A stretch of DNA of 64,000 nucleotides from Heliorestis convoluta (GCF_009649955.1 NZ_CP045875.1:2399501-2463500), one strand, 5' to 3'. Numbered from the stretch's first letter, positions 53,054-62,596 are shown. The notes: generated from the sequence alone by a model not told the origin. Numbers and translations are program-made.

Positions 53054-53386
53054 ATGTCTACTTTAGGAAAGAAGGTGATGGGTGTGAAGAAACTTGATAA
53101 GCAGGTGGCCAATGCCTACTATTACACCAGGGTGAAGCATGTTGCTATCTATCTGTCCATCTGGTTTATCGTATCCTTTGGGGTAGTTGCTTTTGCCGAC
53201 TCTTTAACGGGTTTTAATGTGAATGGAATGCCTTTCCACTACTTCATGGGAGCTCAGGGTGCGCTCATCATCTTTGTCGTATTGCTATTTGTTAATGCAG
53301 TTGTGAGCGATCGTGTAGACAAGAGCTTTGGTATTGATGAAGAGGCCAATGAAAGGCTAGGGTCTGGAAAAACCTTAGACCATTAA
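53054..53386 (+). CDS. DUF4212 symporter small accessory protein
   Basis: A 110-residue protein with two membrane helices (VAIYLSIWFIVSFGVVAFA and MGAQGALIIFVVLLFVNAV). The spacing and the segment YYYTRVKHVAIYLSIWF are typical of DUF4212 proteins, which are nearly always encoded just before a sodium:solute symporter of the acetate-permease type, as here. It may be a small subunit or stabiliser of that carrier. ATG 53054 and ATG 53078 (after gaaggtg) are both possible starts. The gap to the symporter gene is 21 bp. Confidence 0.88.
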   Translation: MSTLGKKVMGVKKLDKQVANAYYYTRVKHVAIYLSIWFIVSFGVVAFADSLTGFNVNGMPFHYFMGAQGALIIFVVLLFVNAVVSDRVDKSFGIDEEANERLGSGKTLDH

Positions 53387-53407
53387 AATCGAATAGGGGG
53401 GAACAAC

Positions 53408-55066
53408 GTGGATCAGCAATTTCTGACGAGTATGGCTTTTATCTTTCTGTCTTTTGCTCTTTACATTGGGATTGCAGTATATAATCGAGCGAGACAAACA
53501 TCGGACTTTTACGTGGCGAGCCGCGGTGTTCCTCCAGTGTGGAATGGGATGGCCATTGCCGGTGACTGGATGAGTGCAGCTTCCTTTCTAGGAATGGCCG
53601 GTACGGTTATGATTCTTGGCTATGACGGTCTTGCCTATATCATGGGTTGGACTGGCGGTTACTTGCTTTTGACCTTTTTGCTAGCGCCTCAGTTAAGAAA
53701 GTATGGTCGCTATACGGTACCGGAGTTTATCGGTGACCGCTTTGACAGTCATAAGGCGAGGTTAATTGCAGCCATTGGGACAATGCTGATCAGCTTTGTT
53801 TACATTATTGGGCAATTATCAGGTACCGGCGTTGTTTTAGGACGACTCTTTGAAATAGATGCAGCCATTGGTACAATCATCGGTGTCGTGGTAATCACGA
53901 TTTATGCTACTTTTGGTGGTATGCGTGGCATTACCTGGACACAGGTGGCACAGTTCATAATTTTAATTATTGCTTATCTAATTCCTGTTGTTTTTATGTC
54001 TTTACAGATTACGGGTAACGCAATTCCTTGGATTACCTACGGTGAAATAGTTACGAAGCTCGGCGAGCTTGATCGAGACCTAGGAATCAGTCAGTACTTT
54101 GCACCTTTTGAACAGACCAATAAAGCGCAATTTCTGGCATTATTGTTCTGCTTGATGGCGGGTACAGCAGCTCTTCCTCACGTTATTGTTCGCTTTTATA
54201 CCGTATCGACGATGAAGGCCGCTCGTTGGAGTGGTGCTTGGGCTCTTCTTTTTATCTGTATGCTTTACTTAACAGCGCCGGCTTACGCAGCTTTTTCACG
54301 CTTTATCTTGATGACAGAAGTTGCTGGCCAACCTTTTGATGCATTGCCTGCTTGGACACAGACCTGGATCGATACAGGCCGCTTGCAGATGATTGATACA
54401 AACGGTGATGGTATTTTACAGTGGTCTGAAATTACGATTAGCAATGATATTGTCGTTATGGCTACACCAGAAATTGCCAACCTAGGTGTTTTTGTTATTG
54501 GTTTAATGGCGGCAGGTGCTCTAGCAGCAGCGCTTTCTACGGCAGGTGGATTGCTGATTGCCATCTCTTCTTCATTTGCTCACGATATCTACTATCGCTT
54601 GATAAATCCACAGGCCAGTGAAGAAAAGCGCTTACTTGTTGCACGACTTTCTATTGCTGTAGCTACCATTGTCGCTGGTCTAGTAGCACTTGATCCACCT
54701 GGTGTTATCACTCAGATTGTAGCCTGGGCTTTCTCACTTGCTGCAGGAACCTTCTTCCCAGTGCTCGTACTTGGTGTGTGGTGGACTCGATGTAATGCCC
54801 AGGGTGCAATTGCTGGCATGTTGTCTGGTTTGGTTGTGACTTTAACATATATTATTTTAGCCCGTTACTTTGGCGTTTCTTTGTTTGGTATTATAGACAC
54901 AGGTGCAGGTATCTTTGGTGCCCCTATTAGCTTACTCGCAACAATTCTTGTTTCATTAGCAACACCAGAACCTTCTCAAAAGTTGAAAGAAGAAGTTATG
55001 GATTTACGTTATCCTGAACAGATGACCTATAAAGATGGGGAAGTGTGGCTCCATGAAAATAGATGA
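53408..55066 (+). CDS. Sodium:solute symporter with an EF-hand-like loop
   Basis: A 552-residue carrier of the SSS family with about 13 membrane helices. It takes up a small organic acid (acetate, propionate or similar in the close relatives) with sodium; the substrate is not provable here. Family motifs include SDFYVASRGVPPVWNGMAIA and GDWMSAASFLGMAGTVMILG. In an extramembrane loop (about residues 333-344) lies DTNGDGILQWSE, a textbook 12-residue EF-hand calcium loop, which is unusual for a carrier. The start has agggggg upstream. The gene ends inside the start of the CBS/DUF294 gene, overlapping by about 14 bp. Confidence 0.9.
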   Translation: MDQQFLTSMAFIFLSFALYIGIAVYNRARQTSDFYVASRGVPPVWNGMAIAGDWMSAASFLGMAGTVMILGYDGLAYIMGWTGGYLLLTFLLAPQLRKYGRYTVPEFIGDRFDSHKARLIAAIGTMLISFVYIIGQLSGTGVVLGRLFEIDAAIGTIIGVVVITIYATFGGMRGITWTQVAQFIILIIAYLIPVVFMSLQITGNAIPWITYGEIVTKLGELDRDLGISQYFAPFEQTNKAQFLALLFCLMAGTAALPHVIVRFYTVSTMKAARWSGAWALLFICMLYLTAPAYAAFSRFILMTEVAGQPFDALPAWTQTWIDTGRLQMIDTNGDGILQWSEITISNDIVVMATPEIANLGVFVIGLMAAGALAAALSTAGGLLIAISSSFAHDIYYRLINPQASEEKRLLVARLSIAVATIVAGLVALDPPGVITQIVAWAFSLAAGTFFPVLVLGVWWTRCNAQGAIAGMLSGLVVTLTYIILARYFGVSLFGIIDTGAGIFGAPISLLATILVSLATPEPSQKLKEEVMDLRYPEQMTYKDGEVWLHENR

Positions 55067-56978
55067 TCAACTGCTCCGTCAAATAAATAGACACCCCCTT
55101 TTCAAGGGGGTGTCCCTTTCGGAGCTCGAAAGATTGCTTCGTTCTTGTGAACTAAAGCAATACAGTCGCTCAGAGAAAATATTTTACTCAAAAAGTGCTA
55201 GTGATGGCCTGCTGCTTCTTCTCAGTGGGCTTGTAGAGATCTATATTGATTGTCCTGAACTTGATGATAAAGAGAAAGATACGTTAGAGGTATTACAGCC
55301 TAACCAGTTAGTGGGCCTTTCTGCTGTCGCTGACTTTCTGAGTGAACCAGTCCATTATACGACGCCTCAAAACTTAGCTGTGCGCGCTTTAGATGATTGC
55401 CAGTGCTTATCCATTCCTTTTTCTGTCCTAGAAGAACGCTGGAATGATGATGGTGTTAGAGACTATATTCTTCGTCAATTGGCAGCGCGACTGAAAGATG
55501 TCTACTCTTCTCTGGCAGAACAAGTGAAACAGGCTAGGGAGTGGGGAGAACGAGAGACTTTCGTTCGTCGCGTTGATGATCTGATGAGCTATCCAGTCTT
55601 ATCAGTAGAATCGGGCGTTGCTATTTATGAGGCTGCTCAGAAAATGATTGACCATCGAGCCAGTTCCGTCGTCGTGATGAAAGAAGGGCAACTCATTGGT
55701 ATTATTACAGAAAAAGATATGGTTGCGTCAATTTTAGAACCCCTCAATGCACGGGAAGGTACTGTTGACAGGATTATGACAGCAACCCCCTTCACCATTT
55801 CTCGACAGGCCTACTATTATGAAGCAATCTCTCTTTTTCTAACAAAAGGAATTAAGCATCTGCCTGTTGTCGATGGCGATCAAGTCGTTGGGATGGTTAC
55901 TTTATCTGATCTGCTTCGCAAAAAGCATAAAGGCACTGTAAAGATGGTGCAAGCCATTGAAGAAGCAAGTCATGAAAAGCTGCCAGAAGTTAAAGAGGGC
56001 ATAAGTTACATCTTATCAAGCTTATTAAGAGATGGAACGCCTATCTTACACACTCTCGATACAGTTACAAGTCTTTATGATCGTCTGGTAAGACATTGTG
56101 TTGACTTGGCTTTGCAAAGCATGGAAGAAGATGGTCATGGTCTAGCGCCTGTTTCTTTTTGTTGGCTTCAAATGGGCAGTGCCGGTCGAAGAGAACAGTT
56201 TATGCTAACGGATCAAGATCATTTTCTGATCTTTGATGATCCATTGCCAGAAAAGCGAGAAGAGGTTGAATATTACTTTGCCCTTTTAGGACAAAAGATT
56301 GTACGCCATTTAGAATGGGCCGGCTACGCGCTTTGTCGCGGTAAAATGATGGCCAGTGAGAAACAATGGCGCGGTAGTTTAACGCAATGGGAAGAGCGAT
56401 TGCGAGGTTGGATGATTCACGCTACCAACGAAAAGTTGATGTTGGCGCAGAACTTCTTCTCTTTTCGCTTTGTCTATGGCGACCCTCTGCTCTACGGTCG
56501 CTTTCTTGAAAAGATATACAATCAACTTGATCGGTCTGGCATTTTTCTCTTTCGTCTGGCACAGGTAGAGAAGGAGCAGCCTGTACCGCAACTCGGTGAC
56601 CGAATTCGTTCTTTATTTCGTTTAGAGCGCAAAAGTATTGACATAAAGAAGGAAGCGCTTTTTCCATTTCATCACGCTTTACAGATATTGGCACTTCATC
56701 ATGGCGTTGTCGATGGAACACCTCGAGAAAAGATTCAGCATCTCGTTAATAAAGATGCCATGACGAGTGCTTTTGCCGAAGACTTGCTCAATGCATTCAG
56801 TACAGTAATGCGGATCCGAGTAGAGTATGCTTGGAAAAAGTATGAACGGCAAGAGGAGGTTTCTTCCGTCGTTCCTTTTAGCTATCTACGTTCTAACGAG
56901 AAGGATGAGCTCGTAAGAGCCTTAAAAGTATTGCGATCTTTACAAAATCATATGTTTGCCGAATTCGGGTTACTGTAA
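55053..56978 (+). CDS. Regulator with cNMP-like, CBS and DUF294 nucleotidyltransferase domains
   Basis: A 641-residue cytoplasmic protein: cyclic-nucleotide-binding-like domain (about residues 15-145), CBS pair (about 185-310; MIDHRASSVVVMKEGQLIGI and GIKHLPVVDGDQVVGMV), then the DUF294 GlnD-like nucleotidyltransferase domain with GSAGRREQFMLTDQDHFLIF (about residues 373-392) and a C-terminal DUF294_C helix bundle. Such proteins accompany DUF4212/SSS symporters and are thought to control them, perhaps by nucleotidylation. The ATG at 55053 overlaps the symporter end; a stretch of ggggaagtg precedes it at workable distance. The gene for a DnaQ-like exonuclease follows 32 bp downstream. Confidence 0.87.
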   Translation: MKIDDQLLRQINRHPLFKGVSLSELERLLRSCELKQYSRSEKIFYSKSASDGLLLLLSGLVEIYIDCPELDDKEKDTLEVLQPNQLVGLSAVADFLSEPVHYTTPQNLAVRALDDCQCLSIPFSVLEERWNDDGVRDYILRQLAARLKDVYSSLAEQVKQAREWGERETFVRRVDDLMSYPVLSVESGVAIYEAAQKMIDHRASSVVVMKEGQLIGIITEKDMVASILEPLNAREGTVDRIMTATPFTISRQAYYYEAISLFLTKGIKHLPVVDGDQVVGMVTLSDLLRKKHKGTVKMVQAIEEASHEKLPEVKEGISYILSSLLRDGTPILHTLDTVTSLYDRLVRHCVDLALQSMEEDGHGLAPVSFCWLQMGSAGRREQFMLTDQDHFLIFDDPLPEKREEVEYYFALLGQKIVRHLEWAGYALCRGKMMASEKQWRGSLTQWEERLRGWMIHATNEKLMLAQNFFSFRFVYGDPLLYGRFLEKIYNQLDRSGIFLFRLAQVEKEQPVPQLGDRIRSLFRLERKSIDIKKEALFPFHHALQILALHHGVVDGTPREKIQHLVNKDAMTSAFAEDLLNAFSTVMRIRVEYAWKKYERQEEVSSVVPFSYLRSNEKDELVRALKVLRSLQNHMFAEFGLL

Positions 56979-57010
56979 CTCGAAGTGAGAACGGGAAGGG
57001 GGGGATTTAC

Positions 57011-57673
57011 TTGTTCTGGAGAAAAAAAAGACTGAATGTAGAGTTTCATGATCAGATTGCTTTATCCACACCTTTAGAAGAGCTTTCTTTTGTTGTTTTT
57101 GATACGGAGACGACGGGTTTTGAGATCTTTGGTTCAGATCGTCTTATTGAGATTGGGGCTGTTCAGGTTAAAAATCTGGTCGTGACGAAACAATCCTTTC
57201 AGACCTATGTCAATCCGAAGCGAGAAATTCCCCAAATTATTCATCAACTGACTGGAATCAACGATGAAATGTTAGACGAAGCGCCTGATTCTTTTGCTGG
57301 TATAGAAAGCTTTTTTCATTTTATAGAAGAGCAAAAATGCACATGTCTTGTAGCACATTGCTTGCCTTTTGATCTATCGGTTCTAAAAAGTGAGTTGAAT
57401 CGTCACGATCACGAAGCTAAGATACCTCGCGGTGTTGATACGCTGGATTTGCTCCGCACATTAAATGGCTACAGTCCAAAAAAAGATCTGGCCGAGTATG
57501 CCCAGGAGTACGGAACGCCTGTGTTCGAAAGACATCGCGCCTTAGGAGATGCTCTTACAGCAGCCTATCTCTTTTCTGCTTTGTTACACCGCTTGCTAGA
57601 TCGAGGATGTAAAAGCTGGGGTGATTTGCTCTTTATGGCTGATCAGCATCGCCGGCAAATTGCCATGAGCTAA
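57011..57673 (+). CDS. DnaQ-like 3'-5' exonuclease
   Basis: A 220-residue DEDDh exonuclease. Exo I is VVFDTETTGF (about residues 30-39), Exo II is VAHCLPFD and Exo III HRALGDALTAA; the Exo II asparagine usually found (AHN) is Cys here. It resembles the epsilon proofreading subunit or the exonuclease part of PolC, but alone it is more often part of the symporter/CBS-DUF294/exonuclease cluster, as here. The role in that cluster is unknown. The TTG start follows a ggggggg-rich region by 6-7 bases. The last codons overlap the end of the convergent kinase gene. Confidence 0.87.
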   Translation: MFWRKKRLNVEFHDQIALSTPLEELSFVVFDTETTGFEIFGSDRLIEIGAVQVKNLVVTKQSFQTYVNPKREIPQIIHQLTGINDEMLDEAPDSFAGIESFFHFIEEQKCTCLVAHCLPFDLSVLKSELNRHDHEAKIPRGVDTLDLLRTLNGYSPKKDLAEYAQEYGTPVFERHRALGDALTAAYLFSALLHRLLDRGCKSWGDLLFMADQHRRQIAMS

Positions 57674-59535
57674 TCAAAAATATTGTGTTGTTCTGTAAAC
57701 TCACGAAAAATTTGACGTTTTTTTAAGTGGCATCGCTCTTCCGAACAAAGAAGATGGGAAAGTGTTTTGACGGCTTCTAATATATGAGGACCTTTGTTAA
57801 GCATGACACATTCAGCACGGTGTGCCATAGCGGCATCGGTGATTTCTGCTCGGGCAGGTAATCCTTTTTTAGCGAGATTCTCTAAAACTTGTGTAGCCCA
57901 GATAACAGGAATATGAGCAGCTTCGCAAAGACATAGAATTTCTTCTTGAACAAGCGATAAGTTATCGAATCCAACTTCGACAGCCAGATCACCGCGAGCG
58001 ATCATAATTCCGAAGTTGGGTAAGTCGAGGCCTTTTAACAGAATTCTTGATAGTTGGTGAATGGCTTCTTTTGTTTCAATTTTAGCGATAATACCTAGGT
58101 CTTCTCGGCCTAAAGCGACAAGTTCTTTCTGCAAATCGAGAAGATCTTGGGGACTATGAATAAAAGAGAGTGCAACAGCATCGGCATGCTTTACAATAAA
58201 AGATAAATCTTGACGGTCTTTATCGGTCAGTGCGGGCAAATTAATTGTAGTATCTGGGAAATTAAGCCCCTTTTCCGGTCTGATATGAACAGGGCGCTCT
58301 TCGGGATGGGTTACTTCTAACTCTACGTATCCTTCTTTCTTAGATAGGACGGTTGTGCCGATTTTTCCATCATCGATGTAGACACGATGTTGAGGAAGTA
58401 GATTTTTGAGTGCTTCTGGTAAGGTACAACTGATGGCGAGAGGCGATTGCTCAGTAGCACTGTGGCTCCGCTGTGCTGGGTCGAGATAGAGTCGTATATG
58501 CTCTCCTGCCTGAACTTGAAGTGTCACTGGTTGTGGTTTCGGAGCTTTTACGGTAAGATATTTGTCTTTTTCATATTGAAGCTTCATGCCTTCTTGGATG
58601 TAAGAAGTTCTTTCGAGAGATACTTTTACTCGCTGATGATTGATTCTTTCGATAACTCGTAACTTTCGCTTTCTTTGACGAGTGTCTTCAAAAAAAAGTT
58701 CTTCTCCCAGTTGAAAGCGATTGAGTGGATAGGGTTCTTTGATGGCGATGACAAAGGTGGGGTCTTCACTAGGGTTGGTGTTGATAAGTTCGGTGTATTC
58801 TGCTTGGTTATCCAAATAGCCTTCTAAAACTTTTATTGGTCGTCCCCAGTCGTCTCGAGCAACCTTCAGGCGAATAGGCAAGATTTCTTCTACGAAAGGA
58901 CCGGTGCGAATCTTTGGCCCTCCTAGGTCCATCATAATGCGACATTTTCGTCCAGGCAGGAGAGCTTTTTCAGCCAACTTTTTTTCGGCCGCTCGCAGTG
59001 ACTCAATTATTTGATACCAAAGTTCAGGATGATCATGAGCGCAATTAATGCGGGCTATATCCATTCCTTCCAAAAGAAGTTGTTCAAGTAAGGTAGGTTG
59101 ATTTAGATAGCGGCTGTCTAAGGTAACCATAATTCTAGTGTTACGATCTTTTCGCGTTCGTCCAAAAAGCTTTCTTGCTCTTTTCTCAGATAAAATGCGC
59201 CCTGTGTTGGAATCGGTTTTGTAAAGAAGGTAGTCAGGAACGGTCGCATTTATATGATGCAAAACTTTTTCCATGCTGTTTAATACAGACTCTTCAAGAC
59301 GGCCCAGGGAAGAAAGACCCAATTCTGCAAGTTCCAATTGAAGGTTAAATATATCGTGGCGTCGTAGAGCTAGGTAGGCTAGTAGGTTGTCTCGACTTTG
59401 CTCACCTTCTCTATGTGAAATCGGAAATTTATCTCTCATTGAGAGCACTTGCGTGGCAATGAGATTGTACAGAGAGCCCAGTTCTTCTGCCAGTTGGTTC
59501 TCTTGGTTGTCTTGGTGTTCTGATACCATTTTCAC
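57670..59535 (-). CDS. Atypical pyruvate kinase-like protein with N-terminal extension
   Basis: A protein of about 621 residues with the pyruvate kinase barrel from about residue 135. It shows RIMVTLDSRYLNQPTLLEQL (like the usual KIVATIGPAS start), GMDIARINCAHDHPE, MDLGGPKIRTG, FPDTTINLPALTDKDRQDLSF, AKIETKEAIHQL and IMIARGDLAVEVGFDNL, which contain the substrate- and metal-binding residues. Differences from ordinary enzymes: an N-terminal all-alpha extension of about 130 residues, a long insert in the B domain (about 220-370), and no C-terminal regulatory domain. GTG 59535 has a good ribosome-binding site (aaggagg). Enzymatic activity is likely but not certain. Confidence 0.82.
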   Translation of the reverse strand: MKMVSEHQDNQENQLAEELGSLYNLIATQVLSMRDKFPISHREGEQSRDNLLAYLALRRHDIFNLQLELAELGLSSLGRLEESVLNSMEKVLHHINATVPDYLLYKTDSNTGRILSEKRARKLFGRTRKDRNTRIMVTLDSRYLNQPTLLEQLLLEGMDIARINCAHDHPELWYQIIESLRAAEKKLAEKALLPGRKCRIMMDLGGPKIRTGPFVEEILPIRLKVARDDWGRPIKVLEGYLDNQAEYTELINTNPSEDPTFVIAIKEPYPLNRFQLGEELFFEDTRQRKRKLRVIERINHQRVKVSLERTSYIQEGMKLQYEKDKYLTVKAPKPQPVTLQVQAGEHIRLYLDPAQRSHSATEQSPLAISCTLPEALKNLLPQHRVYIDDGKIGTTVLSKKEGYVELEVTHPEERPVHIRPEKGLNFPDTTINLPALTDKDRQDLSFIVKHADAVALSFIHSPQDLLDLQKELVALGREDLGIIAKIETKEAIHQLSRILLKGLDLPNFGIMIARGDLAVEVGFDNLSLVQEEILCLCEAAHIPVIWATQVLENLAKKGLPARAEITDAAMAHRAECVMLNKGPHILEAVKTLSHLLCSEERCHLKKRQIFREFTEQHNIFD

Positions 59536-59601
59536 TATCACAACCTCCTTCAGAAGCTTTTCCCCAAAAAAGCATGAAGAGACTCGAACTATGTTGCTTT
59601 T

Positions 59602-59631
59602 AGTGTATCTTTTCTAGGATGATATAGGCAA
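59602..59631 (-). promoter_or_regulatory. Promoter of the pyruvate kinase-like gene
   Basis: On the minus strand TTGCCT (59631-59626) and TACACT (59607-59602) are separated by 18 bp, about 65 bp before the start codon. Confidence 0.55.
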
Positions 59632-59743
59632 TAAGGTTTCTGTAAACTTTTCATGAATATTCATAATGATAAAGAAGGTTATTATTCCTGTAAGATAAAG
59701 TGTGTCTTAAAAAGACGATATTATCAAGGTATTTACTTTGCCG

Positions 59744-59787
59744 AAAAGAGAGCTCCCTTCCGGATAGTGGAAAGGAGCTCTCTTTTC
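59744..59787 (-). terminator. Terminator after the VanW-family gene
   Basis: AAAAGAGAGCTCCcTTCC and GGAAaGGAGCTCTCTTTT form a long stem with a short loop and T-rich flanks; it may act in both directions. Confidence 0.85.
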
Positions 59788-59789
59788 TT

Positions 59790-60896
59790 TTATTGTTCAT
59801 GAAAGTCAAATAGGGTGCTCCCATTTTGGTCGAATACTTCTTCTAGCCTAAAACTTTGTTCAAGGTCATCCCTTTCTCTCCATTCTACCTCTTCTTCTTC
59901 AGGCGCTGATGCGGATTCAGGCTCGAAATGTAACGCTGGCTCTAGCTCTGGCTTTGACTCAGATTCTAACTCTAGGGCTGACTTATCTTCTGGAGTAGAA
60001 AGATAGATAGTAATGGATCTGCTCGTTTCGTTCCAATCGATTTCCCCACCAAGAGCTACTATAAGATCGCGCAAAGGAACCATAATGTGGTTGTTCAAGC
60101 TCCGTACAGCAGGCTCAAGAATAATAGAGTTCTCGTCTTTTTCTAGCTTCGATACAGCCATATCGATGGTGATTTTTTGCTCGCCATACTGTAAAGTAAC
60201 CAAGTTGCTTTCAGGAAGGTAAATAAGCTGCGCTTCTATTTGTTCTGCAAAGCTATGTAGAGGGACCATAGTTTTATTCTGGATTAGGAGAGGTGAAAAA
60301 GAAAATGAAAGAAGTCTTTCATTAACTGTGATAGGGAAAGGTGCTTCTTGATGAAGGCGTTCGTAAAGGCGAACTTTTAATATGTTGTCCCTAGATGCCA
60401 TGTTGATATGAATGGGATTTTCTTTATTGTTTCGAAACTTATAATCTAAGATACCCCAATAGACTGTTGCATCGGTGCCGCGGGGAGCATAAGAAACAGG
60501 GACGGTATGAAGATGTCTCTCTATAATTTGCAGGTCCGCCTGCTCAACGGCCTGGTGAAGTGCTGTAGAGGTTCGGCAGATCCCGCCGCCAAGACCTTGA
60601 ACAGTTACCCATTGACCATTAACGTAGCTGAAGACCCCACCTCTAACAAAACCTCTTTCTACAGTACGGCGACCTACTACTTGATTAAAAGAAAAAGTCT
60701 CTCCAGGTTTTACGATAGTGCCATTAATGTATTCAGCCGCCTTTTTGGCGTTGTGTAATCCTGAATCCGCAGGGACGGGCAAATCGATGGATGAAATCAC
60801 CACTTCATAAGCATACAAAGGTGATGGTAAAAAAAAGGACAAAAGCAAAAAGTAAAAACCAATAATAACCTTTCGGAAGTAAATGGGCAGGGACAT
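59790..60896 (-). CDS. Secreted VanW-family protein with copper-amine-oxidase N-like domain
   Basis: A 368-residue exported protein. A signal peptide (about residues 1-29) precedes a VanW domain (about 38-190) with INGTIVKPGETFSFNQVVG, GRRTVERGFVRGGVF and the conserved GLGGGICRTSTALHQAV and RGTDATVYWG. Next comes a domain like the N-terminal domain of copper amine oxidases (about 200-305), found in many Firmicute surface proteins (PLHSFAEQI, MVPLRDLIVALGGEIDWNE). The end is a strongly acidic tail with repeated Glu-Pro, Glu-Ser stretches. VanW proteins are linked to cell-wall processes, but no activity is established. The ATG has an agaagcctccttg-complement site (aaggaggc) upstream. Confidence 0.85.
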   Translation of the reverse strand: MSLPIYFRKVIIGFYFLLLSFFLPSPLYAYEVVISSIDLPVPADSGLHNAKKAAEYINGTIVKPGETFSFNQVVGRRTVERGFVRGGVFSYVNGQWVTVQGLGGGICRTSTALHQAVEQADLQIIERHLHTVPVSYAPRGTDATVYWGILDYKFRNNKENPIHINMASRDNILKVRLYERLHQEAPFPITVNERLLSFSFSPLLIQNKTMVPLHSFAEQIEAQLIYLPESNLVTLQYGEQKITIDMAVSKLEKDENSIILEPAVRSLNNHIMVPLRDLIVALGGEIDWNETSRSITIYLSTPEDKSALELESESKPELEPALHFEPESASAPEEEEVEWRERDDLEQSFRLEEVFDQNGSTLFDFHEQ

Positions 60897-61047
60897 GAAG
60901 AAGCCTCCTTGATTTGCAGATTTTTAGTATCCAGAATATGGATTCTGCAATGTCAAGGAAGTTCCTCCCTGAAAAGAGAAAAAACTCCTGCAGCTTATGT
61001 GCAAGAGCTTCTCTATTCTTCCTAGGCCTTCTATGCTTTGATAAGGT

Positions 61048-61209
61048 TTACTCTTGGGGCTCGAATTGGTCTTTGCCTACGGCACAGACAGGACAAACCC
61101 AATCATCAGGAAGAGATTCAAAGGATGTACCTGGGGCAATGTCACTCTCGGGATCACCTTTTTTGGGATCATATACGTAACCGCAGGGAATACAGGCATA
61201 CTTTTTCAT
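61048..61209 (-). CDS. Rubredoxin
   Basis: A 53-residue iron protein with the two rubredoxin knuckles: [10 protein letters not shown] (Cys 6 and 9) and [11 protein letters not shown] (Cys 39 and 42). The first knuckle has Ile-Pro-Cys where Thr-Val/Ile-Cys is usual. The middle AYE-type core is represented by [19 protein letters not shown], with the aromatic and Pro-Asp-Asp-Trp features intact. Rubredoxins carry single electrons in oxygen or superoxide detoxification of anaerobes. The ATG is preceded by aaaggagata. The gene is alone between VanW and RNase HI and was not visible as a long frame. Confidence 0.93.
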   Translation of the reverse strand: MKKYACIPCGYVYDPKKGDPESDIAPGTSFESLPDDWVCPVCAVGKDQFEPQE

Positions 61210-61354
61210 AATAGTATCTCCTTTCGCTATCTAAATTCTGATCATCTACCAGTATTATCTATTCATATTAGAAAAATACAATTTTTTGGAGGAAAAGGTC
61301 TAAGAAGACCCTTTTTCATGGTAAAATAGTACTGTCTTAGATGATTTGAGGTGA

Positions 61355-61834
61355 ATGAATTTGCAACAAAAAAAAGTGACCATTTATACAGATGGCGCTT
61401 GTCTAGGCAATCCAGGACCGGGTGGCTATGGTGCTGTTCTTTTATATAAAGAACAGCGTAAAGAACTATCGGGTGGCTATGATAATACTACGAACAATCG
61501 CATGGAAATGATGGCTGTTATTAAAGCGCTAGAAGCGTTAAAAGAACCTTGTCAAGTTGTTATCTATAGTGACTCCCGTTATGTTGTGGATGCCATGTCC
61601 AAAGGATGGGCAAAACGATGGCGCAGTCAAAACTGGATGAGGGATAAAAAAAATCGAGCCCTCAATGCAGATTTGTGGGCTCAACTTCTCTCTTTAGATG
61701 AAAAGCACGAAATAGAATATCGCTGGGTTCGCGGTCATGCTGGCGATAAAGAAAATGAACGTTGTGATTACTTAGCGACAGAAGCAGCACGGGCTTCTGA
61801 CTTGCCTGTCGATGTGAGAGCAGATGGGGGATAA
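61355..61834 (+). CDS. rnhA: Ribonuclease HI
   Basis: A 159-residue RNase H that removes RNA from RNA:DNA hybrids. The four catalytic acidic residues can be identified: Asp in YTDGACLGNPGPGGYGAV (about residue 12), Glu in NNRMEMMAV (about residue 50), Asp in IYSDSRYVVDAM (about 72), and Asp in NERCDYLATEAA (about 136). The RNA-binding His is in WVRGHAGDKENERC. Length is normal for RNase HI. The ATG at 61355 lies right after gaggtga; a TTG at 61361 is an alternative with better spacing. Confidence 0.95.
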   Translation: MNLQQKKVTIYTDGACLGNPGPGGYGAVLLYKEQRKELSGGYDNTTNNRMEMMAVIKALEALKEPCQVVIYSDSRYVVDAMSKGWAKRWRSQNWMRDKKNRALNADLWAQLLSLDEKHEIEYRWVRGHAGDKENERCDYLATEAARASDLPVDVRADGG

Positions 61835-61845
61835 TCCTTTATCCT

Positions 61846-62532
61846 TTAGGTAAGGAAGTGCTGCCGGCCCTCTCTTTGGTAGTGTAAAACTTTAGGAACA
61901 TAGGCTTTCGTTTCTGCAAAAGGTGGAATACCACCGTATTTTAATACATTGCCGGGACCAGCGTTGTAGGCCGCCAAAGCATGCTCAACATTGCCGTTAA
62001 AGCGGTCAAGCATCTGGCGAAGATATCGAACGCCTCCCTCTATATTTTGTTCTGGGTCAAAAGGATCTTGTACGCCCAGAGAGCGGGCTGTAGCTGGCAT
62101 AAGCTGCATGAGACCCTGTGCTCCGGCATGAGATTGGGCCTTGGCATTGAAGTTCGATTCAGTTTTCATCACAGCCCAGACTAAGTCCGGAGGGATCTTG
62201 TACTGGTGGGCTGCTTTTTCTATCAGTTGATTGTATTGATTGGATGATGCGCCAGATGCTGTTGCTCCATAAGCTCCTAGCGCTTTCTGTAGAGTCGCTG
62301 TCGTCTGATTATTTACTTGCGAGATCTCTTTTATATCAATTCTTTTGTCTATGTGTTCAAGAGGTAACAAGGGCTTCGTGGGAGTCGTTAGCGGCTTCTT
62401 ACCTTGCAGTGTACCTAGAGCTTGCGCTTTAATTGAAGCTTCTAAAGTAGCAGAAAAGGCTGAAAAACCTTCCGAACCAGGCAATTGGGAGCGAATTTGC
62501 TCCTGAATGGCAGCTATGGCTGGGACATGAAT
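61846..62532 (-). CDS. Lytic murein transglycosylase (SLT domain), possible AUU start
   Basis: About 228 residues, with a C-terminal SLT/goose-lysozyme-like domain (about residues 110-220): [20 protein letters not shown] carries the catalytic Glu, then [30 protein letters not shown] and [13 protein letters not shown]. It cleaves the glycan strands of peptidoglycan. No signal peptide is seen; export or spore-specific use is unclear. The frame is open to 62571, but the best ribosome-binding site, ggaggtgg, lies 9 bases before ATT 62532, and the GTG inside that site is the only near alternative. This parallels the P-loop gene at 46071. Confidence 0.85.
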   Translation of the reverse strand: MHVPAIAAIQEQIRSQLPGSEGFSAFSATLEASIKAQALGTLQGKKPLTTPTKPLLPLEHIDKRIDIKEISQVNNQTTATLQKALGAYGATASGASSNQYNQLIEKAAHQYKIPPDLVWAVMKTESNFNAKAQSHAGAQGLMQLMPATARSLGVQDPFDPEQNIEGGVRYLRQMLDRFNGNVEHALAAYNAGPGNVLKYGGIPPFAETKAYVPKVLHYQREGRQHFLT

Positions 62533-62596
62533 GGAAACCACCTCCTGCCATAATATAACAGATAGAAGCACCTCTGTAAAGAGATACCTTTCCTCC

